Shown here: positions 37,837 to 50,400 of the stretch, one piece after another
Position numbering within the stretch: the first letter of the stretch is position 1
How the letters are laid out: every line of letters starts with the position of its first letter
Source of the DNA: Linnemannia elongata
Taxonomy: Eukaryota > Mortierellomycota > Mortierellomycetes > Mortierellales > Mortierellaceae
NCBI GenBank assembly: GCA_036320915.1
Contig: JAXBDG010000017.1
Location: forward strand, 806,001 to 870,000
Direction: 5' to 3'
DNA: 64,000 bases
Notes under the pieces: generated by a model
What the model saw: only the letters and a program-made list of their open reading frames with translations
What the model was told of the DNA's origin: nothing
Databases searched by the model: none
Position numbers and translations under genes: made by a program

Positions 37837-40800
37837 CCGAACAAAACCATTTTTTTTTCCTTCTTTCTTATTTCTCCGAGACAAGTTCCGACAACCGTGT
37901 GAATGCAATGAAATGTTGATATGGATACGATTGCTGATCCAAAAATGATGCTTTTAAAATTACATCAGCAGGCCCTGAACCCAGGAACCATTACAACGGT
38001 CGTGCTGAATCAATCCTTTCCTCGAGGAAAGCAGGTCTGGACCCACTCCCTCTTCGATGACGCCCCTGCCGCTGCTGCTGCTACTGCTACTGCTGCTGAT
38101 GATCATGACAATGGTTCACTGCAAAGCCACAAAGCAGTATTTGCAGTAAGTGTTGGCGCAGACATGTGGCTGTTGTTCTTTGTTCGTTGATATCAAATGA
38201 AGAACAACTAACAACGCATCTCTCTAACGCATTTCCCACCTCTGTTCTTCTCATTACCTCGATCTTTTCACCCTCTCAAACTAGTTTCTAACTCGAAGCC
38301 GAACCACAGGAGGTCTCAAAATTCTTGCAATGGTTTCCGTATGGGTCGAGCGTAAGTTATGTTTCCTGTCATATCCATGAACCCCTTCCACTCTGAACGA
38401 TGTTCAATACGACGCTAACCTTCATGTGACATATTTCAAATTTTTAAAAAAAAGACGACAACAGCACAGCAGCGGCTGCATCGGTGGCACCACCAGCGAC
38501 GGCTGGAGTGCGATTCCCTTCGACCCTAACCCAACCATCTACAACAACCTCAACGACAACATCAACATTAACAGCCGCCTGGAATGCACGTCATTGGAGG
38601 AGAAGCTCAACACCTGAGAAGAGTTCAAATGTGAGCCGGTTACCGTCGTTTTGGAACAAGTTTTCTGCACTCCCTGCGAGCCATAACTCCCTGCCCAGCC
38701 TCCCAGAAATGGCTGCTCGCTTGGGTGATGAGCCACCATTACCAGCGTTGCCTGATGAGTCCAATGAGGACCCCGATACCCCCACACCTACTTACACGGC
38801 CGACACCGCTACAACTACTACCGCTAATATTCCCGGTCCTACCTCTAATACCACGGTCGCCAGTGTACCAGCTATTATACCCCTGGCCAATAATTCAGAG
38901 GACGGACCACTCTTCCGGGCAACAGTCGTCGAGTGTGAGAACCATATCAGGACGATGAAAGCTACCTCGAAACGGATCCTCAAATCTGCACAGACGGTCA
39001 TGGAGACACGGAGGGCTTGGGTGGCTGCCGAGGAGGCCTTTGTGAAGGAGCTCGAGGGCATGAGGATTGCCGAATCCCTGGTCGAAAGCTACTGGCGACC
39101 GCTGTCACAACACCTTAAAGAGCATTCAGAGATGCTTGCTCAGCGGATGCGGGACCTCTTGATCCAGCCCTTTTCGCAGTTTTATGGAGTCGATATCAAG
39201 GCCGCCGAGCTGCAGCGGAAATCATTCGAGGAGGAGAGCAAGGAGTACTACAGCTTTCTATCGCGGTATATGGGGATGAAGCAGGATAACCCACAGAGGA
39301 AGGCCGAGGCAGATCTGAAGCACGAGCGGAAACGGCGGCATTTTGAATTGAAGCGACTGGAGTACTGGAATTTCTTGCTGGAGATGAAGGCCGGTGGGCG
39401 CAAGGGAGAGGAGTTGTACTCGTGCTTGGCTGAATTCGCGGATAAGCATCGTCAGCTGCTCGGAGATCTGGGAGTCGTTGCGGAGGAGCTTCGTCCAGAT
39501 TTGGAGACCGTGTTGGAGAGCAGCAGACAGCGGCAGGAACAATTCCTGCTCCAATCCTCTACTAGATCAGAGCCATCCTTATCCAACCCGGCAGTCATCG
39601 CAGCTCTGCCGATGAGCCTGATTCCACCTCCCAACATACGACGTGACTCTGCGCGATCGATCGACTCTGACCAGAGTTCTACCGGCTCCCCACAAAGTCG
39701 TACGCCTCTAAAGCAATTACCCGTCCGGCCATCGACATCACCCTTACCTGCCAGTGTCGCCACCCCCATCGAAAGTCAGAAGGATACAGCAAGTAACAAC
39801 CACAATATTACAGGAATTCGCGATCTCGAGCACCAGGACATTGACGCTGGTCTCGCACTAGGACGACGCAAGGAAGGATTCCTATTTGCAACTAACCGCC
39901 CAAGCCCACACAGCAACGCCGTGGTACTGGAGAAGCCCAACAACCTGAATACCTGGCGCAAGTACTGGTGTGTCCTCTCTGAGGGCCAGCTGCACGAGTA
40001 CTCTCACTGGAAACGCGGAATCACCCAGCCCCACAACGAGCCCATCAATCTTCGTATCGCAACTGTCCGGTCGTGTCGAAACCAAGATCGGCGATTCTGT
40101 TTTGAGGTCATCACCCCAAAATTCAGACGCGTGTACCAGGCAACCAGTGCCGAGGACATGAACTCGTGGATCAATGTCATATCGAACGCGATCCAGAGTC
40201 TGTTGAATGGCACCAGCAGTTGTCGAAACCTCAATCTGCAATATGCCCGAGATGGAGCAGAATGGAGTGGTGGCGGCGGCGGTGCTGGACGAAGGATTGG
40301 AGGAGCTGATTACAACAGGACGATGCCGGCTCCGGACGGGAAGGGTCTGATGGCAGGACTTGGCGGCATGGCTCGAGCGAGTATGGAGCAGTTCCTTCAG
40401 TCGACCTCACTACCGACTTCGCTTCAGGACAGAGTTCAGCCCGGGCAGGCCGTCGGTAGGAAGCGTGGTGGAAGTGCGGCAGATGGACTGAACGAGATGG
40501 GACAGATTATCCTCCCCTTAGCAGCCCAGGCGTCCATTTCGTCAGTAGCTGCGACGACTGCACCCGATAGACGCAGTAGTCTGGAGGAGAACAATTCAAG
40601 TGAACAACATTTGGGCTCTCGGTTGCTGCACACTTTGCGGAATTCGGACATTGCCAATACACTTTGTGCAGAGTGCGGAGCCAAGAACCCGGACTGGTGT
40701 GTCATCAATCTTGGCATCCTTGTCTGCATCGGTAAGGTGACTCTGGATTGACTTTTTACTGAGCGACTTTTTGTCATTACCAGAAATTTGAGCTTTCCGA

Positions 40801-43510
40801 CTAACGTCTTTTTTTTTTTTTTTTATTTGATTGCGCAGAGTGCTCGGGTATTCATAGGAGTTTGGGCACACACATCTCCAAAGTCCGATCGTTCACATTG
40901 GACACCAACTCGTACACAAAGGACTTAGTCGAGTTCATTCGTTCAGTCGGCAACAGTATCTCGAACCAAATCTGGGAGGCGAATCTCCTTGATGAAACTA
41001 ATCCAGTATCGACAAAGATCGCGTTCAGGAAGCCGGTTGTGAACGATACACGCGAGCACAAGGTGTCTTTTATTCGCAAGAAGTATGTCGAGCGAGCGTT
41101 CATTGAGCCGTTCCCAGAGTCAACTTTAAGAGCGACAGCTGCGACTGATGCGTTGTTTGAGGCGGTCTCTGCCAACAATATTCCGGCTGCTATTGCTGCA
41201 TTTGCGGCAGGCGGGAACCTTAACACGGTGCAGAGGGCTGATCACGCGAGTGATTCTGGACCTTTTGTCGAGGCTCAGAGACTACAGGACACGCCTGAGG
41301 AGGATCCTATGCCGACAATAACACCTCCTCCGCTTCCGCCACGAATCAACGATGATATGTATGGATTGGGATCGATCCCTAACATAGCACAATCGCCCCT
41401 GATAAGCCATTTTATGTTTAAAGAGGATGGAGAACAAGGTGCAGATGAGTCGACGGCACTTTCGGAGACTTCGTCTCAGTTCTCGAGGTCAACTGTTGGC
41501 TCTTCGTATCCAGTCTCGTCAACCGATCGTGATGCTGATATCCCTCAGCTTTCTGAGTCTCAAGACCCAATTTCGACATCAGCCTCGTCTACTGGAGCAA
41601 CTGGCGCCACAACTTTGGAGATCCGACCTCGACCGATAGCGACAGGGGGACGATGTATTTCCTCTGTGATGGTGATGCAGACGTCACCTCTCCTGATCGC
41701 CCTCCGCAACAGTGTACCATTTAGCTTTGACCCCCAGTACGACGTCTATCCCCTGGCTGAGTTCCTGATGCAGAATGGAGCCGCGAGCAATATGAGCATG
41801 GAAGTCAAGGTCTTTAGCACTGGTGCCATCGAGGGACCCTTTACGACTTCGTCGTCTATCTCATCTGCTACCAAGGATCTGCCTGCGCATCCAGACTCTC
41901 AGGCACCTGTCAGGCGTCACGGTGTGATGACCTCTACGGTCAAGGGCCCCTCCGTGGCTGTGCAGCAGGCCGCAGAGGAACTTGCAGCTTCGGCAGGTCA
42001 GAGTATTATTGAGCGGGATGTGCCACTTCAGCCGTCCATCTCCATCGGAGCTCGACTCTCTGCAGGAACTTCGACCATGCCAAAGCCCTTGTCGACAATA
42101 CCTTCGTCGACCACCACAGCTACCGTAGGAGGAGAAGCAGTCGCAGTCACCACTGCTGCTATTGGATCCAAGTCGGCTTCTGCAAATGGAGCAATCGGCG
42201 CTGTAACAGATGCTGAGAGAAAGGCCGCCAATCGAAGGAGTGTTGGACAGATCATTGAGCTCCGTGGTGAAGATGGAATAACGGCAATGGAGTACCTTCG
42301 AGCCAAGAGTGTCGCCCGCGGAGACATACCCTCACCATCCCCTTCACCCGCTCCACTAGCACCCAGTCTGGAAAGCAACCTCGCAGGACTCATTGACTCG
42401 TCCCAGGCGCGACCCCAGAATCTGACGGAAAGAGGAACTCTCCTCTCCTCCATGTCGACAGGTCTGATCAACACTCTTACCCTCTCACCCCGACTCCGTC
42501 CAACAGCTTCTTCCAACTCTACGTCCACCCTCAACTCATCGGATCAGACCTATCCTCGTACTATTGAGTCCTCACAGTGCCCGCCACTCAGCTCCAGCAG
42601 CAGCGCCAACAATCCTCATAACCACCAAGATATCTCGGCCCTATTCCAGAAGCGTCGCGATAGTGACAGTGGACTTGGATCGGGATTTTTTTCGACCATG
42701 AAGGCAAACTCTAACAGGGACAAGGAACGAGCAGCCGCCAAGGCTCAGGCACGAAAGTCCGGAGACTTTTCCCTCCTCTCGCCGATCACCATTGCTACCC
42801 CACGAGCTGCGTCTTCGCAGTTTAATGGTGTCAACAAAGCCAAAAACCGTCTGTCGCTGAACTTGGACTATATTGGTTCGCCGAGCAACTTGGAAGAGAT
42901 CAGTCCAACCTTCGCCCCGCTGGCTCTTGGACAACAGCAGCAACCCAGTCGGACTCAGAAGGTCAAGGCCAGTCTGACAAAGAGCATCCGGCTTTCGGCA
43001 GCGTACTTCAAGAACAACAGCAGGTCTCCGTCTGGGTTCATTACAAAGGAGGACACGAACCGAGATCACCCACCGCCTGTGGTTCGTAGGATCCCACTCT
43101 TTGAGGGTGATCAGAGTTTTATTGCACCGAATGGTTCTCAACAGCCTATGGTTCATCAGACGACATCTACTGGATCGCTCGCCGCTGCCGCTGTCGCGAT
43201 TGCATCACAAGGACCTGGTAGTGGTGGAGGAATGAGTGGAGGAGAGGAAGAAGATGAGGAAGAGAGTGAACCTGAGGATGAGTTTACGGTCGAGGAGCTG
43301 TTGGCGCGTCAGGACGCTCGGTCTTGGAATAGTGGCGGTGGTGGAGGTGGTACTCTGCCTCAGCCTCAGCCTCAGCCTCAAGAACAGCAACAGACTCGGA
43401 AGGGTAGCCATTTCTTGCTGCCACGGAGTCGTCCGTCTTCTTCGTTTTTCTCGTCCATCTCTTTCTCTTCAACACCCAACCTTGCACAGCAAGATCAGCG
43501 AGAACAGTAG
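36685..43510 (+). CDS. BAR-PH-ArfGAP protein (centaurin/ACAP-Cnt5/Csx2 type)
   Basis: Exons 36685-36757, 36894-37789, 37969-38145, 38285-38351, 38455-40731 and 40839-43510 give about 2,053 residues. Such proteins sense membrane curvature and phosphoinositides and stimulate GTP hydrolysis on Arf GTPases. A Ser/Pro/Gln-rich N-terminal 400 residues precedes the BAR region (RATVVECENHIRTMKATSKR through ERKRRHFELKRLEYWNFLLE and ADKHRQLLGDLG). The PH domain runs from RRKEGFLFATNRPS through TWRKYWCVLSEGQLHEY to AEDMNSWINVISNAIQSLL. The ArfGAP zinc finger [24 protein letters not shown] is split by the last intron and followed by SGIHRSLGTHISKVRS with the Arg finger. Ankyrin-like remnants and a long disordered tail follow. 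Exon 3 could instead start at 37886, but that would need a one-base shift; the 37969 acceptor keeps phase 0. Confidence 0.9.
37806..37832 (+). repeat. 27-base A tract in an intron of the ArfGAP gene
   Basis: Uninterrupted A27 just after the donor of intron 2. Read-through would code polylysine. Confidence 0.95.
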
Positions 43511-44666
43511 TAACATAATAAAATATATATATTTGCAACTTTCGCGCATGAAATATCCGACTTCGTCAACTTCGATACACAGTGAGAAGCAGTAACTTAG
43601 ACAAACATGAATGTTATGTAAGAGGCACTCGACAAAAGTATTTGTGCTGCTTTACTAGTTCATACCCTATAAGCAGAAATCGCTGAAGAACGCGAAGACT
43701 ACGGCCTTGATTGAAGGTACCTTTTTGCGCCGTACATGATTATTTGAGCACTTTGGATAAATTTGAGGATACCCAAATTGAAGTTGGTGGCGAAGACTGA
43801 AGGGCTGAGAAAAGCTGGTTTTTTTTTGTTGATGCCACGAGCAATGGACAGGCAAGGAACGCGTAGCGGAGTGATGCGATGAACTTTACCCAAATGATTA
43901 ACGATTCCAGAGGTGGTCATTGAACTTGTGGCGTATGTCTGATTGCAGACAGGATAAAGACAGCGCACGATCACACCGTTACTTTTCGAAGACGTAGCAC
44001 GCTCTGCCCACTTGCTCTTGATGGTCCACCCCCAGGTGCGAACGCCTTTCTTTTGGCTGGCAATGTCACTTCCTAGTTCCTACACTTTCAATGTCCATGT
44101 TACCGACAGGAAGACCACAACTGGACGACACATTGCTATCTACAGAAGAGCCACAATGTTATGTGTCAATAGGTGTTTTTAAGGTTCAACGTTTACCATC
44201 CAACATACACAAAACCCGAAAATTGACCTCAAAAAGGTCGTCGTCTTCTTCCGAGTCAATGATTGATCAAGTGCGGCGTCTACTCATATCAAGAGTTATT
44301 AAGGACAATGGAACGAGAATAAAGATAAGAGAGAAAGAGGAGTGATGCTTGGTTTGCTATACATTGGTCTTATTGTGTACTCCTAAACCTCGGCACCCTT
44401 GTTGGTGACGTGGCATAAAGAATGCTTCGAATGGTTCGATTACTTCAATGCTATTAGGAGCCCTAGTAAAAACACCACCGCCAAAATTTCATTAAAGTAT
44501 GTCACTGCCCTGTCTTTAATTGGTCGACTATACATCATAACTATTTCCCTTCCAAGGCACATCGAAGCGAAGGGTAGAAACAACTTCCTCTATAGCAAAG
44601 ACGTTCAGGTCGTTTCCAAACGATCCCTGACTATCTCCACGGGTTGAATAATAGTATTATATGGCT
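43511..44666. other. Region between the ArfGAP gene and the HEAT-repeat gene
   Basis: Contains the 3' ends of both flanking genes and, between them, a BED-finger transposase relic. The 44390-44650 part shows only short frames and nothing recognisable. Confidence 0.5.
43699..44310 (-). pseudogene. hAT-type transposase N-terminal (BED zinc finger) relic
   Basis: Minus strand. An acidic opening (SIIDSEEDDDLFEV) leads, after stop codons, to GVRTWGWTIKSKWAERATSS and IVRCLYPVCNQTYATSSMTT followed by NHLGKVHRI. Aromatic W-x-W/W, a C-x4-C pair and H-x4-H spacing are those of a BED zinc finger, the DNA-binding domain at the N terminus of many hAT transposases. Nothing of the catalytic RNase-H-like domain or of terminal repeats is visible. 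Stops interrupt the upstream part, so this is a fossil. Confidence 0.6.
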
Positions 44667-45720
44667 CTAGAAAGCTACATGGTTGCCTAATGCTGATGTT
44701 GCTAAAGACCTGACATAGCTGTCTTCATCCTTGCGTGCAGCAATGAGGGACTGGATGGCTGATTCTGGCAGTGTAGACTGCTTGCCTAGTGCTGATGCTG
44801 CTGAAGACCTGACAGAGCTGTATTCATCCTTGAGTGCAGCAATGAGGGACTGGATGGCTGATTCCGGTAGCAAAGACTGCTTGCCTAGTGCTGATGCTGC
44901 TGAAGACCTGACATAGCTGTGTTTATCCTTGAGTGCAGCAATGAGGGACTGGATAGCTGATTCTGGCAGTGTAGACTGCTTGCATAATGCTGATGCTACT
45001 GAAGTCCTGACATAGCTGTGTTCATCCTTGAGTACAGCAATGAGGGACTGGATGGCTGATTCCGGCAACGTAGACTGCTTGCCTAGTGCTAATGCTGCTG
45101 AAGACCTGACATAGCTGTGTTCATCCTTGAGTTCAGCAATGAGGGACTGGATGGCTGATTCCGGCAGCGTAGACTGCTTGCATAATGCTGATGCTACTGA
45201 AGTCCTGACATAACTGTCTTCATCCTTGAGTGCAACAATGAGGGACTGGATGGCTGATTCCGGCAACGTTGACTGCTTGCCTAGTGCTGATGCCGCTGAA
45301 GACCTGACATAGCCGTATTCATCCTTGAGTGCAACAATGAGGGACTGAATGGCTGATTCCGGCAACGTAGACTGCTTGCCTAGTGCTGATGCTGCTGAAG
45401 ACCTGACATAGCTGCGTTCATCCTTGAGTGCAGTAATGAGGGACTGGATGGCTGATTCCGCCAGCGTAGACTGCATGCCTAGTACTAATGCTGCTGAAGA
45501 CCTGACATAGCTGTCTTCATCCTTGAGTGCAACAATGAGGGACTGGATGGCTGATTCCGGCAACGTAGACCGCTTCCCTAGTGCTAATGCTGCTGAAGAC
45601 CTGACATCTTCATCTTTGCCCTTGAGTGAAGCAATGAGGGACTGGACGGCTGATTCCGACAATGTAGACTGCTTGCCTAATGCTGCTGCTGCTCCCGACC
45701 TGACACCTTTGTTTTCATCC
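44667..45720 (-). repeat. 99-base coding tandem repeat, ten full units
   Basis: Near-identical 99-base units encode the 33-residue HEAT-like repeats. Units 6 and 8 both carry the variant VRTSVASALCKQ and are each followed by a normal unit, which points to a two-unit (198-base) block duplication on top of single-unit expansion. Confidence 0.92.
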
Positions 45721-46845
45721 TTGACTTTCATCTGCTTTTGTAACTTCCAAACCTCCTGGGCAATTTGTTGTGTCATGGCGCCTTGGTCGTAAGGTCCGTC
45801 ATGCTTGTTGATGACTGTGCTCTCGAATCCAGGGCTGGTTGCCGCAGAGGTGACTATGCTCCTGCCATACTCAGCAGAGAGGCGAACTGTTTCTTGGACT
45901 GCAGGGGTCAGGGGACGGATGGATCGCTGCTCGACCTCAGAATCCCGTGCCTTACCTGATGCACTCGTTGCAATTTGCTGGGAAAAGACGGCTTTGGGAG
46001 AGGAATTGGCGTCAGATGATGGACTTGATGATATGTCGAAAAGGTGAGTACGTCGATTAGGAAATAGAGGGAATAAAGGATACTTTCTTGAAGTTTCCCA
46101 TGCCCTGTGTACCGCGGTCGGTGGCATTTGCGAGGCGGGTAGCGGCGGCAAAGATTTAGTCGGTGGTAAAGGAATGGTTTTGTTTAGATCCTTGGTGAGA
46201 TCCTGTGGTTGACTGTCTGCACTTTTACTGGTCATTGGCGTCGTTGTTGTCGTCGTCTGATGGTGATGGGTACTTGTCGATTCCAAGGGTGCTATGGGGA
46301 CCGAGTTGACTCTGAAGAGGGCGCGGTAGAGGTTTTTACGGATGCGTGTGGATGCGGACAATGTTCTCTCGGGTTCGATCCTGAGTCCTTTGCTGAGAGG
46401 TAAGACGACATGGTCTACAGGCGGTTTATGGACTATGATCGTTAGCGGGTCCTTACTGTACAAGACACGGAGGGGTACACGACTGTTTGTCATAGAGCGT
46501 GGGAACAGGTTAGTCTCCCATCTTTTTTTCTTTTTTTTTTTTTTGCTTTTGCAGGCAGAGAAATGAATCAAAGAGCTCCCAAAATCATAATTACCATACT
46601 TACGTTTCGCTAGTTGTGTTGTCTTTGACGAAAGCCGCCACCATCCCTTTGTTGTCCTTGAGGTAAATAGCATTCTCCTGTAAATTCATAATATCGGTCC
46701 AGTAAACGACCATGTCGCCAAAGGAATCCCGCTGAGTCTCGACTTTGATCATGTCGTGGTATTCCTTGTCTGTATCGAAGATCAAAAAGACTTGGGTAGG
46801 TGGCAACTGCGGGTTGTAGGCATTCGCAATGAAGTCTGACGACAT
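44667..46845 (-). CDS. HEAT-like tandem-repeat protein, fast-evolving
   Basis: Two exons, 46845-46604 and 46482-44667, join in phase 2 to encode 685 residues. The first 160 residues form a compact domain that I do not recognise (VFLIFDTDKEYHDMIKVETQ, DMVVYWTDIMNLQENAIYLK, then LTIIVHKPPVDHVVLP). A Thr/Ser/Pro-rich linker follows, then a segment ETVRLSAEYGRSIVTSA with coiled-coil tendency. From about residue 335 there are ten complete 33-residue helical repeats with consensus VRSSAASALGKQSTLPESAI then QSLIAALKDEDSY, ending in a partial copy (VRSLATSALGNHVAF). The pattern is that of HEAT/PBS-lyase repeats. Copies differ at few positions, so they have been homogenised recently. No NACHT, kinase or protease domain is visible. 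It is divergent from the LRR gene at 47420. A recognition role is inference. Confidence 0.82.
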
Positions 46846-47419
46846 GGTGGCGCTCCTGGACAAGAGCAACGCAGGAGTACAAAGGGTGAAGGTATTTGGG
46901 TGGAGAATGTTTTTAAGAAGGAAAGAGCTATAATAAGTTGTGGTGTGGATTTTTTTTTTTTTTTTTGTTGTGGTGTGGGAAAAAGAAAAACAAAGGCAAG
47001 GAGGCAAAGGGGAGGTAAAGTGACGGACGAGGGAACAAGAGAACCAAGCGGAAGCGAACGTGGTCACAAAAGTTGAAAGTGCTTGTATGACTTGCATGAC
47101 TTGCATGACTTGCATGACTTGCATGATCTGCATGGTCAGAAAAAAAAAAGGCTCAAAAAAATGGGCCAAGGGGGAAAATAAACAAAAATGAGACGCAAAC
47201 AATTTGCCTTCGTCATCAGTGAACACGAGGAAAATAAAGGAAGCCTTCGGCGTTGTGTTGACAAGAAGACAAGGTCGCCTCTGGTTATTGTTTTCTTTTT
47301 TTTTATCTTTCTCCCCTCCTCTCTGTCTCTGATTAATTTCCATCTTTCCCACGCTTCTTTACACTCTCTCAAACGAACGATCTTCGCTCACTCAGACACC
47401 CTTTTCCCATCCTTTCAAT
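46846..47419. promoter_or_regulatory. Divergent promoter between the HEAT and LRR genes
   Basis: 574 bases separate the two start codons. The region is T/A-tract rich, with a 17-base T run near 46951, and has a 9-base tandem repeat almost exactly in the middle. Shared control is inference. Confidence 0.55.
47083..47136. repeat. 9-base tandem repeat TTGCATGAC, six units
   Basis: Units in order: TTGTATGAC, TTGCATGAC three times, TTGCATGAT, CTGCATGGT. Located about 240 bases upstream of one start codon and 285 upstream of the other. The core TGCATGA is nearly palindromic, as many regulator sites are. Confidence 0.9.
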
Positions 47420-50400
47420 ATGACCACCACTCAAACCACAAATGCAAACTCTTTTTCCTCTGACTTTACAACACTCTCAGCAGAGGGGCAACCCCGACCA
47501 ACCCAACAGTTTCGAGTCGGCACAGATGGTCCTATAATCCCAGTCGAAGCCGAATGGGACAGGCAGCTTCAACAGTTTTGTTTTCGTGTCGACGAATTAC
47601 AAAACCATCTCGGCGTACAAGTCGATCACGTCAAGAGAGCCGAGAGCGGTGTCTTTGTGAACCGATTACGCGACCGGAGCGATGAGATGTAATGTCTTCA
47701 AAAAGAAACGAAACATTCAAGGATTGTTGCCATTGGTTCATGTATCAACCAAAACTATCTAACCGTGGCAGAGGTAGGAACTGACAGACTGACAGGTTTT
47801 TTTTCTTCATTTTTCGTTTCAGATGTGTGCCTCACAGATACGCAGTGTCGTCAGGTATCCTGGAAGTCTACACCAACACAGGACCGCCGCGGCCGAGCTC
47901 CACCAACAACGCATACCAATCTTCTGGGATCATCAACCAATTTGACCGGCTCCACCTTCAATTCGACACCGCCTCTCGAAAAAAGCAACAGACGGACACA
48001 GCGGAGTACCTGGCGGGACTCCAGCAACATTATCCAGCACTCATCCACTGCCAAAACGACACCGCCAACATCATAGCTGTGAAAACAACTGAGCTCATAC
48101 TCTACCCTGTGCCGCGACGGTTCTTTGTCGTCCTCCGAAACAGGAACAAGTTCTTCAAACATTTACAGCTTCATCTTCTCTGTGAGTGTGGAATCTACGA
48201 CGATGACTTGGATTCGGCCTTGGAAGAGAGTACCGCCCTCTCGGAGGTCGACAGCGCTTTTGAGGCCACAAATGATGATGATCCTGTCGGTCCTACAAGA
48301 ACGCACCTGTCCAATCATGCCGGTTACAAAATCAAGGAACCAACGAAGTTGTGCAAGGACCTTGGGAGCCACCTCTTGCCTGTTCTCAAATTCCTTCACT
48401 ACAGCGCCGTCTTTGCCGGGATCGTCGTCCCAGCGTTGGCATCGATTAATGTCTCTGGTTGGTTCACGGTGGCTCAGTCGTTTGTCAACTACAACAATCA
48501 AAGTTGGAGCGAACCCTGGCTCAAGACGATCGACTATGTGGCGGGACTTTGTGAACTCCAGGTGCATCTAAAGGAGGACGAGGTCGAGTTGACAAAGGAC
48601 GATATCCCAAGGGCGATTCAATACCCGGAATACAGACAATATCAAATCCATCTACAGGAATTGGACCCTCGCAAAGCCTATGGAAACCTGATCCCGATCT
48701 TTTGTAACCGGACAGGTCGACTGAAATACGTATGCAGTGACCACGACGACGATCCGATGAGAACCGAGGAAAACCCATTCGGTCGTCTCGAGACCCTCGG
48801 TAGTGCCATCATTTTGAATCGAGCCAAGGGAGAACTGACGTTCAAGATGGAGTCCAGACCGATGACAGAGCGGTTTTACCGCTGCCTCATGACCGCTCCC
48901 GGGATCCGAAAAGTCAACATCGAGCTTGGGCCAGGCACAACTGCGGCTGAGCTCAACACCTTGAGGAAAAACCTGACCAAGGCCAATATCGACAACATTG
49001 GTCTGAGTGCGACCAGTATCACGGCTCCGGGATCCTTGTACAATGAGGTACTCAAGCTCATGACCAACCATCGATGTCAATCCCTGTCCTTGGTCGGATT
49101 CAAGGAGTTTTACTCGCAAATCTCAGGCACTAAGAACCCTGCCGCGACTCGACTCAAGTCCTTGACCCTACTCTGCGATTATTATACCAGTCACTGGGAG
49201 AAGTTGAGAATGATTCTCAAGCTGTGCCCAGGCCTTAGGACCCTCACCATCAGGACTGACTACAGCGACCAGCTTTGTTACAACATCCGCTCTGAACTCC
49301 CTCACCTCAAGCGACTCGACTTCTTTGGTTCCACGCACACGACGATTATTAGGACCACCAAGGATTCTCATGGAAAACCCGGCTACACCATGGAACTGAA
49401 CGCCACTGCTCCTCTTTATCTCCCATCTCTCCCAAATGAAATTTGCTCTCATCTGGTGATCCTCCGACTCCAATGGCTCCGTGATCCCAAAGGATCTCTC
49501 AAGTTATGGTTGGTCGAAACTTTACCAAACTGTCCACGGCTTCTCACTTTCGATCTGCGTGTGCCCTTGAAGCACTTTCTTACCTTGGTCACCCTACTCA
49601 AGGACGAATTCAGGGCTGTGAATACTCTCCATGGTACCCCGGATTCCAGACGAATCGTTCGACTACGATCCGCGGAGGATGATCACGATGTCACCATGAC
49701 CATCAAGTTTCAAGAACATGCCCCTGAATTCAACATCAACGTCGAGATGACGGGAACCAAGGAGAGTAACCCGCCATTAGAGTCACTTTTTCGATCTTAT
49801 GGGTCCTCTATCCGATCCTTGGTTGCAAGCCATTTTTTCGACGATACTTTGGCTGAGGCCATTATCAAATCCTTTTATGATCGAGATTCAAAGCTCGAAC
49901 TGCTGAATATCGACCCAGCTGGATTGACCGGCAGCTTGCCTCTGCTGACCATCATGGATCGATCGCCCGATCTGAACGAGTTTACGCTCTCATTCTCGTT
50001 CCTGGAAGATTCTACTCGACAGGATCTGGCAGAGACCTATCTTGATCGCTACAGCAATCGAGCCACGGGTTTACTCTTGCGAGGCGGTGGACGACGCTCG
50101 GACTGGATCACAAAGGCCATCCCGACTCGATCCCGATTAACAGAGATACTCCACTTTGAGATTTCGTTTGATGAGGGCCGAGGACGGCTTCATGGTGAGC
50201 CTGAAATCAGGAGCGTTCTCCAATTCATCTCGCCGCCATTAGGATCGGCCATGGGCATCTCCCACCTCCAGTCCATCTCTTTTTCGTCTTGTGATCTCAC
50301 CCCCGAGCAATGGAGTCGGATCCTGATCAATTTGGATCTGAGAGCGTTGAGGTATTTGAGTGTCGAAGATACGAATTTTGGGGCCGAGGAAATGGATTTG

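Noticed and set aside
37886..37968. One-base frameshift in the ArfGAP gene
   Set aside because: It is needed only if the acceptor at 37885 is used; the acceptor before 37969 keeps phase 0, so the gene is taken as intact.
44441..44470. tRNA B-box-like GGTTCGATTAC
   Set aside because: No matching acceptor stem or A box nearby.
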